Part shown: piece by piece, positions 26,084-37,829 of the stretch
Layout of the letters: every line of letters starts with the position of its first letter
How positions within the stretch are numbered: position 1 is the stretch's first letter
Assembly: GCA_037074705.1 (NCBI GenBank)
Contig: CM073590.1
Coordinates: forward strand, 180,435,246 to 180,499,245
DNA from: Zhengitettix transpicula
Lineage: Eukaryota; Arthropoda; Insecta; Orthoptera; Tetrigidae
DNA length: 64,000 nt
Direction of reading: 5' to 3'
The notes under the pieces: model-generated
Database searches by the model: none
The model's input: only the letters and a program-made list of their open reading frames with translations
Told to the model about the DNA's origin: nothing
Position numbers and translations under genes: made by a program

Positions 26084-26820
26084 CGAGGGCGAGAGAGAGA
26101 GAGCGAGGGCGAGAGAGAGAGAGCGAGGGCGAGAGAGAGAGAGCGAGGGCGAGAGAGAGAGAGCGAGGGCGAGAGAGAGAGCGAGGGCGAGAGAGAGAGC
26201 GAGAGCGAGGGCGAGAGAGAGAGCGAGAGCGAGGGCGAGAGAGAGAGCGAGAGCGAGGGCGAGAGAGAGAGCGAGAGCGAGGGCGAGAGAGAGAGCGAGA
26301 GCGAGGGCGAGAGAGAGAGCGAGGGCGAGAGAGAGAGCGAGAGCGAGGGCGAGGGCGAGAGAGAGAGCGAGAGCGAGGGCAAGGGCGAGAGAGAGCGAGA
26401 GCGAGGGCGAGGGCGAGAGAGAGAGCGAGGGCGAGGGCGAGAGAGAGAGCGAGAGCGAGGGCGAGAGAGAGAGAGAGCGAGGGCGAGAGAGAGAGCGAGG
26501 GCGAGAGAGAGAGAGCGAGGGCGAGAGAGAGAGCGAGGGCGAGAGAGAGAGCGAGGGCGAGAGAGAGAGCGAGGGCGAGAGAGAGAGCGAGGGCGAGAGA
26601 GAGAGCGAGGGCGAGAGCGAGGGCGAGAGAGAGAGCGAGGGCGAGAGAGAGAGCGAGAGAGAGAGCGAGGGCGAGAGAGAGAGAGCGAGGGCGAGAGAGA
26701 GAGCGAGGGCGAGAGAGAGCGGGGGCGAGAGAGAGAGCGGGGGCGAGAGAGAGAGAGCGGGGGCGAGAGAGAGAGAGCGGGGGCGAGAGAGGGGGGCGAG
26801 AGAGAGAGCGAGAGAAGACA
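25915..26820. repeat. Purine-rich GAGAGAGCGAGGGC minisatellite
   Basis: About 0.9 kb of irregular 14-18-bp units built from (GA)n and GCGAGGGC. From 25978 to 26820 the + strand contains no T at all (843 bp), so no stop codon can occur on either strand there. This explains long open frames such as the Arg/Glu/Gly and Ser/Leu/Pro repeats on the two strands, which should not be read as genes. Two ATGGCG units mark the left edge. Confidence 0.95.
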
Positions 26821-27040
26821 TCACCTAAGGTAGCTCTCTCCAGAAAGGTTCCGCCTTCGAGACCTGAGAACAGCTCGTTTACGGAACTAGAGTTGTATGT
26901 AAGTCTACCACAATGTTCTATAACAGTGATTCTCTGGGCGCCGCGAAAATATTACGTTAGACATTTTCATACCATTAAAAGGTTTCACAGTATACTTAAA
27001 AATCAGTTTACTTATTTTCGCGATCCGTGTGATACAAAAG

Positions 27041-27822
27041 TGTGTATATATATATATATATATATATGAATGTCTGTGTGTTCCCTATGCGCTCCGAAAC
27101 CATTCATCGAATTGTGATGAAACTTTGATTTGTTGTGAGCATCCCCGCGAAGGTTTTCCAAGCGTTGGAAACTTTCAATAAGTGAAATTTAAAAACACGC
27201 TAAAACGGCTGATATTAGCGTCGATTAATTAGTTTTCAGGATCTATGGGATTAATAGCTTCTATCCATATGTTTTTAATATATAATTTCAACCCCTTAAA
27301 GCACTAATAAGGTGCGTTACATTAAAATAACGCGAAATAAACGAGATTAGTGTCAAATTCACAATTATAATGAGTATAATTCCGACATTTACCATAATGT
27401 AGTTCAGCCCCTAGGAGTGGGGTGGAAGGATGTGAAACAAATTTCCGTATACAATTTTAAATGCGTAACCAATTTCTACCAAACGTTATACACGATCCAG
27501 AAACAAACACTGAGGGGGTTAAGACTCACCGCCTCTTGGTGGAGGGGGTGAAATTTAAAAACATTCCTAAACGATCATTATTAGGGTCGAGTAAAGCGTT
27601 TCGGGGTCGTTTAATTTGATAGTATCAGTCTGCAATTTGTAAGAGTTTAATTTCAACTCCAAAAGGCTAGGGAGGGAAGCATCCGTAAGAATGGTGGTGG
27701 AAGGGCTTTAAATAAAAAGTAATGCAAAAAAGACCGAGATTATTGTCGATTCCGCGGTTATAGGAGTCGCCGAGTTTAATTCTCGCATTAACAAATAAAT
27801 AAATATCCGGGCACTCGGCTAG
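27041..27822 (+). mobile_element. Helitron-like element, about two diverged tandem units
   Basis: After a (TA)n tract the element begins GAATGTCTGTGTGTTCCC and passes through blocks also seen in the 45.7-kb array (CAACCCCTTAAAG, GGAGGGGGTGAAATTT, GAGATTA-TGTCAAATTC, GAGTTTAATT). It ends ..CTCGGCTAG followed by T at 27819-27823, the same CTRR-T end as the other copies. It has no protein-coding capacity. Confidence 0.45.
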
Positions 27823-27939
27823 TACTATAATGTTTTTGGATAATATTCTAATATTCAGTTTATTCAAATTGTTTTCACTGTTGCACCAGTTGTAATCTCC
27901 AATGAAGATAATTTGTGTTGCAATATAAAATATGTTTTT

Positions 27940-28190
27940 GAATATCACCTACCACAAATTATCAAAGGGTTCGAAAAATACTTTCGCGTGGATTCAAGAC
28001 CTATTTAGAGCCAAATCTCCAACTGAATTTACATATTCAGAAGAATATATAGACAATTCGTCTAAGACAAAATTTTACATCATGGAAGTCACCGATTTTT
28101 GGATACTACGAAAAGATGAATATCCGATGCTGAGTGATAAAGCTCGAAGAACATTAATTAATATGTACCTTCTATCTATGTGAAGGTTGC
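27940..28190 (+). pseudogene. hAT-type transposase C-terminal relic
   Basis: The frame 27932-28183 reads AKSPTEFTYSEEYIDNSS, KTKFYIMEVTDFWI, KDEYPMLSDKARRTL. This resembles the C-terminal dimerisation region of hAT-derived (ZBED5/FAM200-like) proteins, where FW-I-EYP-L-KA is the usual signature. A stop interrupts it just before the usual LCE-FS motif. Confidence 0.55.
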
Positions 28191-28353
28191 TACAATAATT
28201 TGTTGGCGAATTTAAAACACCTGTTTCATTTAATATTTAAACTAACCTAAACGAATTACGAGCGGACTTCAAATGCATTCGATAGAAAAATGTTTTGACT
28301 TTGTGACATATTAAGGGCGTCGGTGACTAATGAAAAATTAGGAACCTCTGCTC

Positions 28354-28574
28354 TATCAACTAGGGATTGCGGCTGTAATGTATTTAATTAAATAATAGAT
28401 TGCTTAGTATAATTATTCTAGTAATGGTGCGTAGAATTTATATGTACCAATATATTAAAATAAAACGTCAAATAATGTAAGTAATGATGCGTGAAAACTG
28501 TATTTCCTAATCTTCAAGGACAAGCGACTAGGTACCCAGGTCTATGGCAGCCCTGCCGCAATCCCTAGTTGATA
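28354..28574. mobile_element. Short terminal-inverted-repeat element (MITE)
   Basis: The first 20 bases (TATCAACTAGGGATTGCGGC) are perfectly inverted at 28555-28574, bounding a 221-bp non-coding element. It contains two AGTAATG-TGCGT-like sub-repeats. If the outer TA is a target duplication, a Tc1/mariner-type origin is possible, but that is inference. Confidence 0.7.
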
Positions 28575-31500
28575 ATACTATAATGAAAACAAAATGGCGA
28601 CGACGAATAATTCACAATGAACATTGTTCTTGAGGGCGTAGACGGAAGAGCCACCAGCATGGTTCAGCTACCAAAGTTATCATCCGGGCATCTTCATATT
28701 AAGTTTTGTTTGGGCATAAATGAAACAACTGAATATCATCTCGAGTGTAGTGGATTTAATTCCATAAAATACTAACGGATAATAGAATTAAGTTTTGATT
28801 TGGTCCAGCTTTCTGTAAATAAGGAATATCGGCTGGTCCAACCTTGGGATCCGTTATGCAGGCAGCAGTACAAGAAACCTCGCAAGTCCTGTTAGTGCTT
28901 CCGCTAGCTAGCTGCTATGAAAACTTCACAAGCGTGGAATATTGGGAGATCAACATACGGTTCGGATGTTATAGGATCATTGTGAGTCCCAGGTTCAATA
29001 CGTACTACAGAAAAATGTCAGAATCCAACTTGAGCTTTTTTTTAAGAGTTACAGGCTACACGAGGGTAATCCACGAGGTGGCAACTCCCCTTTAATAATG
29101 ATTTGAAAGAGGGGATGCGGAAATACACATTTAAATATTTCCAAACGACGGCTATCTTTAAACTCGTACAACTTTTATACTGGTTTCCCTTCGTACTTCA
29201 CTCGTATGCTAGGTAACAGAACACTTTAAGCACTTTCAATATCGTGAAAAAAGAACGAAAAGTTAATCTACATCGTCGAAAGAACGTTAATATTGGTAGG
29301 TTTAAAAAGAATGTAAGTACAAAAATGCAAACCCTTTTTTTGAGTTGTACGTTCAATGCTTCTAAATGAGTTTCTGTATTTATCCCTTCGTAGCATGAAA
29401 TCACAAATCGAAAAAACTTGCGAGAATGAAAGAATGGAAAAAAATCAATCATTAAGATGGAATATCTTAAGGTATTATTTAAGAAAAGAAAATTGAATTC
29501 GGAGAAATTCTAAAGTAGAGATTTACAAAATTCCTTTGCATTTGTTGCCCATAAAATAGATACAAAATCAAACTTAAGTTATACCGATAAATTAACTAAC
29601 AAACAACTACACTTTTGATAACCCGATTTGAACGTATACCAATAATTAACTTGTAATATATTATATAGATTTCAAGATAATTGTAATACGTTAATACCGA
29701 AAAATTTATTAATCATTCCATTGTCTATGGAAACAAAGTGGTTAGATAAAGAAAAAGGTTTCAAAGGAAATTCAAGATAACCGATAACAGGGAACAAATT
29801 TAAAGTGAGGTGAAGATGAGCCCTAAATGAAGGAAACCTGCGAGTATGTGGGCCAACTCACTTCAGCCCCAGACTCATTCGTTTTATCATTTCCATTTGT
29901 TTCTTTGCCTCTATCTGAAATTTATTTGTATCAATCATTCACCCTCACTTTGGTCCCTTTCAATTCTCAGAATGATATTTCTCTAAATCTGTTCCATTGT
30001 CTACATAAATACATTAACTACTCTAAAATAAGCTGAATTTTGTTCGTTTATTACGTTAAGGACTGCTCAGACTCGTGAGCCTCGTCTCTGATTCTTAATA
30101 CTTTCTTTTCCCTGAAGACCATGAGCTGTTCGAAATCTCCAATATTCACTTCTGTTTTTCTTACACATCAAAGCCTGTAAGCTCCCTATAAAGAACTGCC
30201 CCGATCAAACATTAATTTTGGCAGACTCAAATAGACGATTTTATTAAATTTCAGCTGATATTACAGCTACTCGATCGCTTATATAAATAAGATCAAGAAT
30301 TGAAAAATTACCGGACGAGATTACATTATATTATCCGCGACTAGTTTGATAAGTGTCCTCATCGTTACGTGAAGGGCGACCTTGCTTACGATCAGCTATT
30401 ATGAAGTAAACCTTGTGGTGTTTGATTGGCTCGATGTCGATATTAAAGAGCTCCGGGAAAGCAATAGCAGTGTCCAGTGACGCATCTGTGTGCGTAGGAT
30501 GTTTTATCTTGGCAAGCCGCATTGCGTGAGATGATCTCAGCGATGTTGCCACTTGTTGAAGGGCCTCTAATCTACGTACATCTGCCACTTAGTATTACAC
30601 AATAAATAATTTCTTACAAATAATTCCCGTGGATTGTTACGAAAGAACTTAAAAACTAGGTTTCATAGAACGAATCCTGGCTGCCAATCTTAAACCAGAG
30701 ACCACACAACGAAACGATTGAGCGACTGTCTGGCTAAGGAGTGCCAACTGTTTAATTCTTGATTTAAAATTCAATATGACGAAATGTGTTGCGAGTTAAT
30801 TTACTTAAAACAAATCGCAGTTTAAAAATCTGCGACGATAATTGCGGTCAACACATTAAACGACGATTTAAACGGCAATAAAGCTTTTCAGAGATGCATA
30901 TACAGGGGTTGAATAACCGTAATAATTCATTGTTATTCGACAAACAAACGCAAAATTGGTTATACAGCAATTGTTGTGATGAAAATTCATTTGTGGCAAA
31001 ATTTTTACACCGTCTCGTAAGGCTAAAGAACTTTAAACAAGTTTGTTGAACTCGTGCTCTTCATCCGTCGAATTTAGTCTTTGCTTGAATGCTGGGAAGT
31101 CGTAACCTCAATTTTAACTGACCAAGAATCGGGAATTAGAAATTTACCGTAGAAAAAATACTGATAAAACACTAAACGCAAAACAAACTAGCTTGTTTGC
31201 CACTTATATAATGGTTATTCAAATTGCCTTACGAGGAAGTAAACATTAGGTAAAATACAAGCAGGAGTATCGGCAGGTCGCATCAGGCACTTGCAGGTCA
31301 AAGTGGGCTAGGAATAGTTGTAATAGAATAAACAAATTAAATGCATCGCATTTGCATTAATGCTTGGTCAGTCAACACATCCGAGAACCAAGTGTATAAA
31401 ACGTAATTTTTATTCAATAATGTCTCGAAGCAAGTGTAATTGTAATATATCTTTTATTGATATCTAAATGTCATACATTTGGGAAAATTCCCAAGCGTCA

Positions 31501-32386
31501 ATTAACCAAACAAATGGTAAAATACGAATATATATTGAGGATATAAAATCTTATTGAGTAAACTACTAAATGCTTCTCTATCCGATCTATTTTTGTCATA
31601 AATCTTTGTCTTGGAAGTGGTCCAACTTTTAATCCATTACAACTCTTGTTATATTTACATACCAAAAAATCTTGTTTAAAATTATGTATCTCCGTTGGGA
31701 ATCATTAAATGTGTAAGTCACTTTACAAGAATAAGTAGTAATGGTGTAAACTATAATCTAAAGGTTGTGTATGTAAAAATATATGCAGTCAATATTTCAC
31801 ATAATTGAGTAACTCAATGAATGCAATTTGAATATTGAAACCAAAATGTTTTAAGAAATTTGGAACACAACAGAGCTAAATTCAATTTGCATGAAAATTC
31901 AGGACATGTTTCGTCTTAATGTTATGAATATTTCATAACAATTGGATGAGAAATTCTTAATTACACATTCATTAGGTTAATTTTAATATAAGCTAAATTA
32001 TATATTGGAACAACATAATGCACATAACTGACAAAACTGTATATTCAAGCCAACACAAAATGAGACTGTCACTGTAAACAGACCGCCAATATAACACAAA
32101 CAAAGTGACATTCAATAAAAATACTGTATGAATACATTTCTAACCATTGCTAGGATACACTAGGTGTGCTAATCCATTTGAAATAATTTATCCATAAAGA
32201 AAATTTGTGTAAAATGAGGGTACAACTAATATTTAGAGCATAACACATTTTAAGAACAAAATTAATAATATACAAAAGTTTTATGTAAAACACAAATGCT
32301 ACAATATTAAATGTAATTGAGAGAGACAGGACAAACAAAAAAAAATGGGACCCCACAATCAGAACAATGAAAGTAATAAATCTTAC
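28575..32386. other. Anonymous sequence, probably ATP10 intron
   Basis: This would be the first part of the intron that follows the ATP10 exon on the - strand. A - strand frame at 30331-30588 (85 codons, begins MADVRRLEALQQVA) is the only moderately protein-like one and is unassigned. No P4-ATPase exon was recognised here. Confidence 0.35.
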
Positions 32387-33280
32387 CTTTTGTACACTCT
32401 GCAAGTAGAGTTGTTAATTCTCTTGTCACTTGCATGCCGTCTCCTGTCTTCGAATAAATCTTTTATAGCAGTTACACCCAGCACAAACAGCACAGGGATC
32501 ATAGAAATTTCTTTCCCGAATGCATTTATTGCTGGGAACCAATTTAGGAGGACAATAAAAATAAAATAAAGGTTTGCAACTCTGTGAAACTGTTCCAACA
32601 AATTTTTGGGTAAAAATGATAACAGAGTATATTTTGTTGTCCTTATCTTGTTATCAGGTCTATGTCCGTTTGGATGGGACTTCTTCGGGGTACGGGGGGG
32701 AACGAGATGATTTGGTACGACAGCACGATACTTTGGTTCATCACTTTCCGGTTTCCGTTGTCTTCTAAGAACGAATGATTGAAAGCGTGTCCACAAGTCA
32801 GGAGGTCGAGATTGCCTGAGTGTGTATATAGATTCTGATCTAGAAGCCTGTCTCGAATGACCGTGTGTTTTTGTCCCGCTGCTGGACGTTGCAGGTGTAT
32901 CTTCCACATCCCTGTGGCCCGGTGGAAGAATGAAGTCGGTCTTAGAACCAGCCCTAGAATGGCCTCGCTGAAACGTTGTGGTGCCTCCGTCTATCTGTCC
33001 CTGAGACAACGCTCGCTGATGCCCTCGACTTTGTTTCAATGCTGACGGACGTCCAACAATTCCCGTAGAACTGGCAGGAGAAACTGTTGCTCCGACAGCG
33101 CCGTGACTGGCGCTTCGAGCATGCCCTTTGAGAGCCGATCCTGTAGCTGTAAACGTACTCCGCATCACTTTTATGTCGCTTGTGCTCGGTGTCGTGTGAG
33201 TTGGGAACAAATAGGTCGCACACTGTTGTTCTTCTTGAATCATTTTCTCCCCACTGGCAACCGGCTGCATCTTTATACAT
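32387..33280 (-). CDS. ATP10: ATP10-type P4-ATPase phospholipid flippase, N-terminal exon (partial)
   Basis: The exon runs from an acceptor (TTTCATTTGCAG at 33281-33292) to a donor (AAAAG/GTAAG, last exon base 32387). The ATG at 33270 gives 294 codons. Residues 40-155 are Ser/Gly/His-rich with several RxxS sites (HARSAS, HSRAGS, HSRQAS), a likely regulatory tail. Residues 204-275 are the P4-ATPase N-terminal domain ([29 protein letters not shown]) with the first membrane helix near 233-250. The [11 protein letters not shown] form points to the ATP10 branch. Such enzymes move phospholipids to the cytosolic leaflet, normally with a CDC50 partner. The catalytic DKTGT and later exons were not found in the window. 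An out-of-frame ATG at 33280 precedes the chosen start. Confidence 0.85.
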
Positions 33281-34098
33281 CTGCAAATGAAACAAAAAAT
33301 ATATAAGAATCATATACATCAAATAACTCAAATGTTGACCGTGTGACAGCCACTGTGATTTAAAGCAGCATTACTTTTCGTTAACCAATATTTTTTAACA
33401 AATTTTTCAAATCATACAAACCTTTCTCTTCATAACTTCTCTTTCAGAAATTTATGTTAGATCCGCATTTATAGCAGATTTAAGTGAAGCATCTCATAAA
33501 GTTGTATATCACGACACACTCGTACACGTCAACATGCACATAACCGCACACTCACACACCCCGTGCTCAATGCTTACTGCTTGCCCAACGATACTCTTCG
33601 CTCTCTCTCTCCGTTATCAACAACAGCAGCTATACATCCGCCACCTTGCGGGAAAAAGCATCGAGTCCAATTCTGCCAACATAACAGAATGTGCACACGT
33701 ATCCAACTAATATTTTATTTTTATTTGTAACGATCGCAATTTTAAATTAAAGTGACAAGTTGGCATAGTTAGTTTACACTGATATACTGCAAGATGCACA
33801 TATTTTCCTTATAAATTTTCACGCATTAAATATATACACCTTGTTTGTTTTCCCCTCAATCGGTGAAAGTAGATGAAACTAAAATAAAATTGTAATAAAA
33901 TACAAAAGTTCAAACATAAATTTATTGTTACTTTCCAATATTGTTACTTGTTAGTTTGGGAAATTTTACTTTCTAGGGTTTGACGTACGATGCATAGAAA
34001 ATTGACCTACGTCTGGCGTTCCACAGGAAACGGGTGGTATTCGTTGACTGTATATTTGGTAGTGTCAATTCTGTTGTACTTCACGGTTGTGGGCAGTT
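33281..34098. promoter_or_regulatory. Shared 5' region between divergent ATP10 and GDI
   Basis: About 0.8 kb separates the ATP10 exon (-) from the GDI start (+). On the - strand a good donor (GCA/GTAAGC, intron starting at 33577) could end a 5' non-coding ATP10 exon, giving a 297-nt intron to the acceptor at 33281. On the + strand two AG sites (CCACAG before 34027, GGGCAG at 34096) could end a GDI 5' UTR intron. No TATA box was identified. Promoter function is inferred from the divergent layout only. Confidence 0.35.
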
Positions 34099-35427
34099 AT
34101 GGATGAAGAATATGACGCAATTGTACTCGGCACAGGACTCAAAGAATGTATCCTCAGTGGTATGTTATCAGTTTCTGGTAAAAAAGTTCTTCATGTCGAC
34201 CGTAACAAATATTACGGCGGAGAGTCGGCCTCCATCACACCTTTAGAAGAACTTTTTTCACGTTTCGGAGCCCCGGCACCCGATGAAAGTTACGGGAGAG
34301 GAAGAGATTGGAATGTAGACCTGATTCCAAAGTTCTTGATGGCCAATGGATCTCTCGTAAAATTACTCATTCATACAGGGGTTACCAGATACTTGGAATT
34401 TAAATCTGTAGAAGGCAGCTATGTTTACAAAGGGGGTAAAATATCTAAGGTTCCTGTAGATCAGAAAGAAGCTTTAGCGTCAGATTTAATGGGTATGTTT
34501 GAAAAGCGAAGATTTAGAAATTTCCTCATATATGTCCAGGATGTCAGAGAAGATGATCCAAAAACTTGGAAAGATATTGATCCTCATTCCAGTACTATGC
34601 AGCAAGTATATGACAAGTTTGGCCTTGATAAAAATACTCAAGATTTTACTGGTCATGCTCTTGCACTCTATCGTGATGATGACTATTTGACTCGTAGCGC
34701 GATAGAAACAGTTAGGCGCATAAAATTATACAGTGATTCCCTTGCCCGTTATGGAAAGTCGCCCTACCTTTACCCAATGTATGGGCTTGGAGAGCTGCCT
34801 CAGGGATTTGCTCGTCTGAGTGCTATATATGGTGGCACCTACATGTTGGACAAACCAATAGATGAAATTGTTATAGAGAATGGCCGTGTTGTTGGTGTCA
34901 AATCAGGAGAAGAAGTTGCTCGATGCAAACAAGTGTATTGTGACCCGTCATACGTCCCCGATAAAGTGAAGAAAACTGGGCAAGTAATTCGCTGTATTTG
35001 CTTGATGGATCATCCGGTTCCCAACACAAGAGATGCATTGTCAACTCAAATTATCATTCCCCAAAAACAAGTTGGACGCAAGTCTGATATTTATGTATCT
35101 TTAGTTAGCTATACCCATCAAGTAGCTGCCAAAGGATGGTTTATTGCTATGGTATCTACAACTGTTGAGACAGACAACCCAGAATCAGAAATAAAGCCTG
35201 GTTTAGACATGTTGGGCCCTGTCCGTCAGAAGTTTGTCTGTGTGAGCGATTATTTTGAGCCTACAGATCTTGGCTTGGAGAGCCAAATATTTATCTCTGC
35301 TTCATATGATGCAACAACACACTTTGAGACTACTTGCTTGGACGTACTTGATATTTTTCGACGAGGAACAGGAGAAGATTTTGATTTTTCTAAAGTCAAA
35401 CTTGATCTTGGTGATGAAGAACAATAA
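34099..35427 (+). CDS. Gdi: Rab GDP dissociation inhibitor (intronless)
   Basis: A single uninterrupted frame of 442 codons encodes a complete Rab GDI, close to the family length (443-447). GDI binds prenylated GDP-Rab proteins, extracts them from membranes and holds them soluble for recycling. Visible features: [20 protein letters not shown] at the N-terminus (dinucleotide-fold-like conserved region), [10 protein letters not shown] with the Rab-contacting Tyr39, the conserved central [19 protein letters not shown] block, and a C-terminal [18 protein letters not shown]. The ATG at 34099 is preferred over the in-frame ATG at 34087 because the family starts MDEEYD and it has G at -3 and +4. No inactivating change is seen. 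The absence of introns suggests an old retrocopy or intron loss. Confidence 0.97.
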   Translation: MDEEYDAIVLGTGLKECILSGMLSVSGKKVLHVDRNKYYGGESASITPLEELFSRFGAPAPDESYGRGRDWNVDLIPKFLMANGSLVKLLIHTGVTRYLEFKSVEGSYVYKGGKISKVPVDQKEALASDLMGMFEKRRFRNFLIYVQDVREDDPKTWKDIDPHSSTMQQVYDKFGLDKNTQDFTGHALALYRDDDYLTRSAIETVRRIKLYSDSLARYGKSPYLYPMYGLGELPQGFARLSAIYGGTYMLDKPIDEIVIENGRVVGVKSGEEVARCKQVYCDPSYVPDKVKKTGQVIRCICLMDHPVPNTRDALSTQIIIPQKQVGRKSDIYVSLVSYTHQVAAKGWFIAMVSTTVETDNPESEIKPGLDMLGPVRQKFVCVSDYFEPTDLGLESQIFISASYDATTHFETTCLDVLDIFRRGTGEDFDFSKVKLDLGDEEQ

Positions 35428-36330
35428 ACTATTAACAAGTGATGGAACATTTAATGTATGTTATTTGTTTCATAGGCACTATATTCTTGCAATGAAGGAA
35501 ATGGTTTTGAATATTTTGACTCAATTTTTTTATTGTTGATAAATAAGTGAAAAAATGGGTTTATATTATATTTTATTTGTTGTTTTACCTTGAGCAAAAG
35601 AAGTCATTTGATAATACTTCATACCTAAATATTTGCACAGGGAAGATTACAATATTTATTTGGATTTATAATATTTTTTTCAAAGTATGTGAGAATGATG
35701 TAAAACATGTTTATAATGTATACTAGAAGTCAATAGCAAAATATACATGTTTGGGTGTAGGTTTTGCTTATGCTGAATCTAAGGCTCATTCCTTTCACAT
35801 AAACTTGCAAGTTAGCATTGTTGAAGACAGGTTTTTTATTGTTGTAAATTGCTTAATTGATATAGCCTACTTGGTATTTATATAATATCCTTGAATAAAG
35901 TAATTGTGTATGAAATATAGATATCTAATACTGCTTATTACTTTTTGTCTTAAATGAAATAATGTATGGACATAAAAGAGAGAAGTATAGTGGCAATGTA
36001 ATTCATTTATACTTAATGTTCCTTGTTTAGATGAAAATGTATGCAGTCATTCAATAATTATGAAATAATGCATTTACCCATTAATTGTGTATATATCACA
36101 TTTTGGAATTTGTGGTATGTTTAGAACTTTTAAAATATTGTTTGTGATTGTTTATACTTATCTTTTATATATTATTTACCTAAAAAAAAGTGTATCACTA
36201 CTATGGCTGAATAAAAATTCTTTCCCTCAATGTATGTGTATATATATCAAACACTTTGGTTTACTTTCATTGTACTGTGAAAAACAAATAAAGCTTGTAA
36301 AGAAATTGTTTCCAACTCAATGTTTAAAGC
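35428..36330 (+). other. GDI 3' UTR region with poly(A) signals
   Basis: AT-rich sequence after the GDI stop contains AATAAA at 35894-35899 and at 36287-36292. Either could serve as a 3' end. No poly(A) tract or flanking duplication that would mark a recent retrocopy was noticed. Confidence 0.5.
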
Positions 36331-36724
36331 CCTAAATAACTATTTATCCCCATATGAAATTACATGCCTCAATATGTTTCACATGCTAGTTTTTATTAAA
36401 GTAATGTTACAGCAACAATTTAAGGACACATCTTTCATTATATCTGTTTTTAGTTTCAGTTATTCCAAGAAAGTTCTTCATTTGACAATTACTTTAGAAG
36501 ATTTTCTAGAAATCTATCACAATCTATAGAAGCATGAAATTTTTGAGACCTTCAAAACCTAGCTATCAAAATTGGTCACAGCATTTTCAAGAAATCCAAA
36601 TAGATAAATAATTAATCTCGGAAGGATCATGTCTGTGTAACAGTTACCACTGATAAATAATAATGTATTAAGAAAAAAATTGTCATGATATAGGAATTTA
36701 TTTGTGGCATTATTGAATTCAATT

Positions 36725-37130
36725 GGATATGAAAGAAGGATAGAGAGAGAGAGACTACCTTACCTTACCTTAAATTCAATGTTTGTGTTGCAGGCTAGGA
36801 ATCAATAAACTGTCTAATTTTCAAAGCCTCTGGACAGTAGGTCTAAATGTCATGCCGGCCATACTATATATTTATTTATATCAAGCTCTTGAGGTAAAAA
36901 GTAATTAACACATTGGAGAGAGATAAATATCCTGTATATATATATACACACACAAATATGATATTTGATTTGACCTTGTCAGATTTTTGTTAAGCTCAAC
37001 ATAGACCCCAGTACAAAGGGATGTTCTACAAAATTGCAGAAGCTCTCGGCCCTCCTCTTCAGGACAGTGTGTCACATTCCATGGACAGACTGGCAGTGGA
37101 ATTCATGCCCAGCTAGCACAAAGTTCATAC
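36725..37130 (-). mobile_element. Penelope-like pseudo-LTR relics (two fragments)
   Basis: On the - strand 36725-36850 shows the pseudo-LTR end (TAAGGTAAGGTAAGGTAGTC, CTCTCTCTATCCTTC). 36985-37130 shows CCTGAAGAGGAGGGCCGAGAGC and a diverged AATTTTG-AGAAC. This is the same order as the better-preserved copy at 49.8 kb, but the GAAA box is lost. Confidence 0.55.
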
Positions 37131-37389
37131 ATTCTTTCTTGATGAAGAGGATTCAGGTTCTCAAAAAATTGTAATTTCAATTTCATCATAGATTTTCTTA
37201 ACATCTGACTACATCCAAGTTTAATCTATCCATTTATCTTTTTAAGTGGAGTTTCCATGAATGATTGGCACATTGTATGAATCTCCTGTACTCTGAGGCT
37301 AATTAACATCTCAGGGAAATTTAAAGAACTTCCTTCTGTTCCGAGTGACAGTACCGAACATCAATTTTGGATAAGCCACCACATTCCTC

Positions 37390-37590
37390 ATATATCTGGT
37401 ATTAGTAAGGATATGACATTGTCAAAAATAATTACAATATTGGTATGGAAATGAAAGAGAGATAGATTGTGGCTTACGTGAAAGTGAAGTGTGGTGTAGC
37501 TATAGGGAACTGAAGGTTGTTCTTCAAATTTTTGGAGCCTCATTCTTCAGGAAGGAGTATTACACCATTTTCTGTGCACTGGCCAGCTGC
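37390..37590 (-). mobile_element. Penelope-like pseudo-LTR copy
   Basis: Reverse-complement homologue of 49775-49985. It carries CTCCTTCCTGAAGAATGAGG, AAATTTGAAGAACAACCTTC, CACTTCACTTTCACGTAAGC, and the TGACATTGTCAAAAATAA tail on the + strand at about 37413. Stem II and the GAAA box of the ribozyme core are mutated. Confidence 0.7.
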
Positions 37591-37829
37591 GGAGTTTTGA
37601 CAGATGCACGGCTAGCAGCCCATAAACAATTAAAACCCCACCAGGCCACTGTTCCAGGTGGAGCAAATATGTGCTCCCCTGAGGGCTAGACTGTATGAGA
37701 GGGAGCGTTTTGTATAGTGTGGGTGGCAACTTGTGAAGTGTAGATATTGGAGTGTGTTTGTGGGTTATATGTGGACAGATGTGTAATTGTGGCAGAACTC
37801 GGGTGTACGTCATCTAGGAATAGTTTGGC

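Noticed and set aside
25904..26833. Long open frames (287 codons +, 306 codons -) in the purine minisatellite
   Set aside because: The T-free tract cannot contain stops in any frame; the peptides are pure repeat translation.
32954..33331. 125-codon frame overlapping the ATP10 exon
   Set aside because: Out of frame with the flippase and crosses the splice acceptor; the residues look like an alternate-frame shadow.
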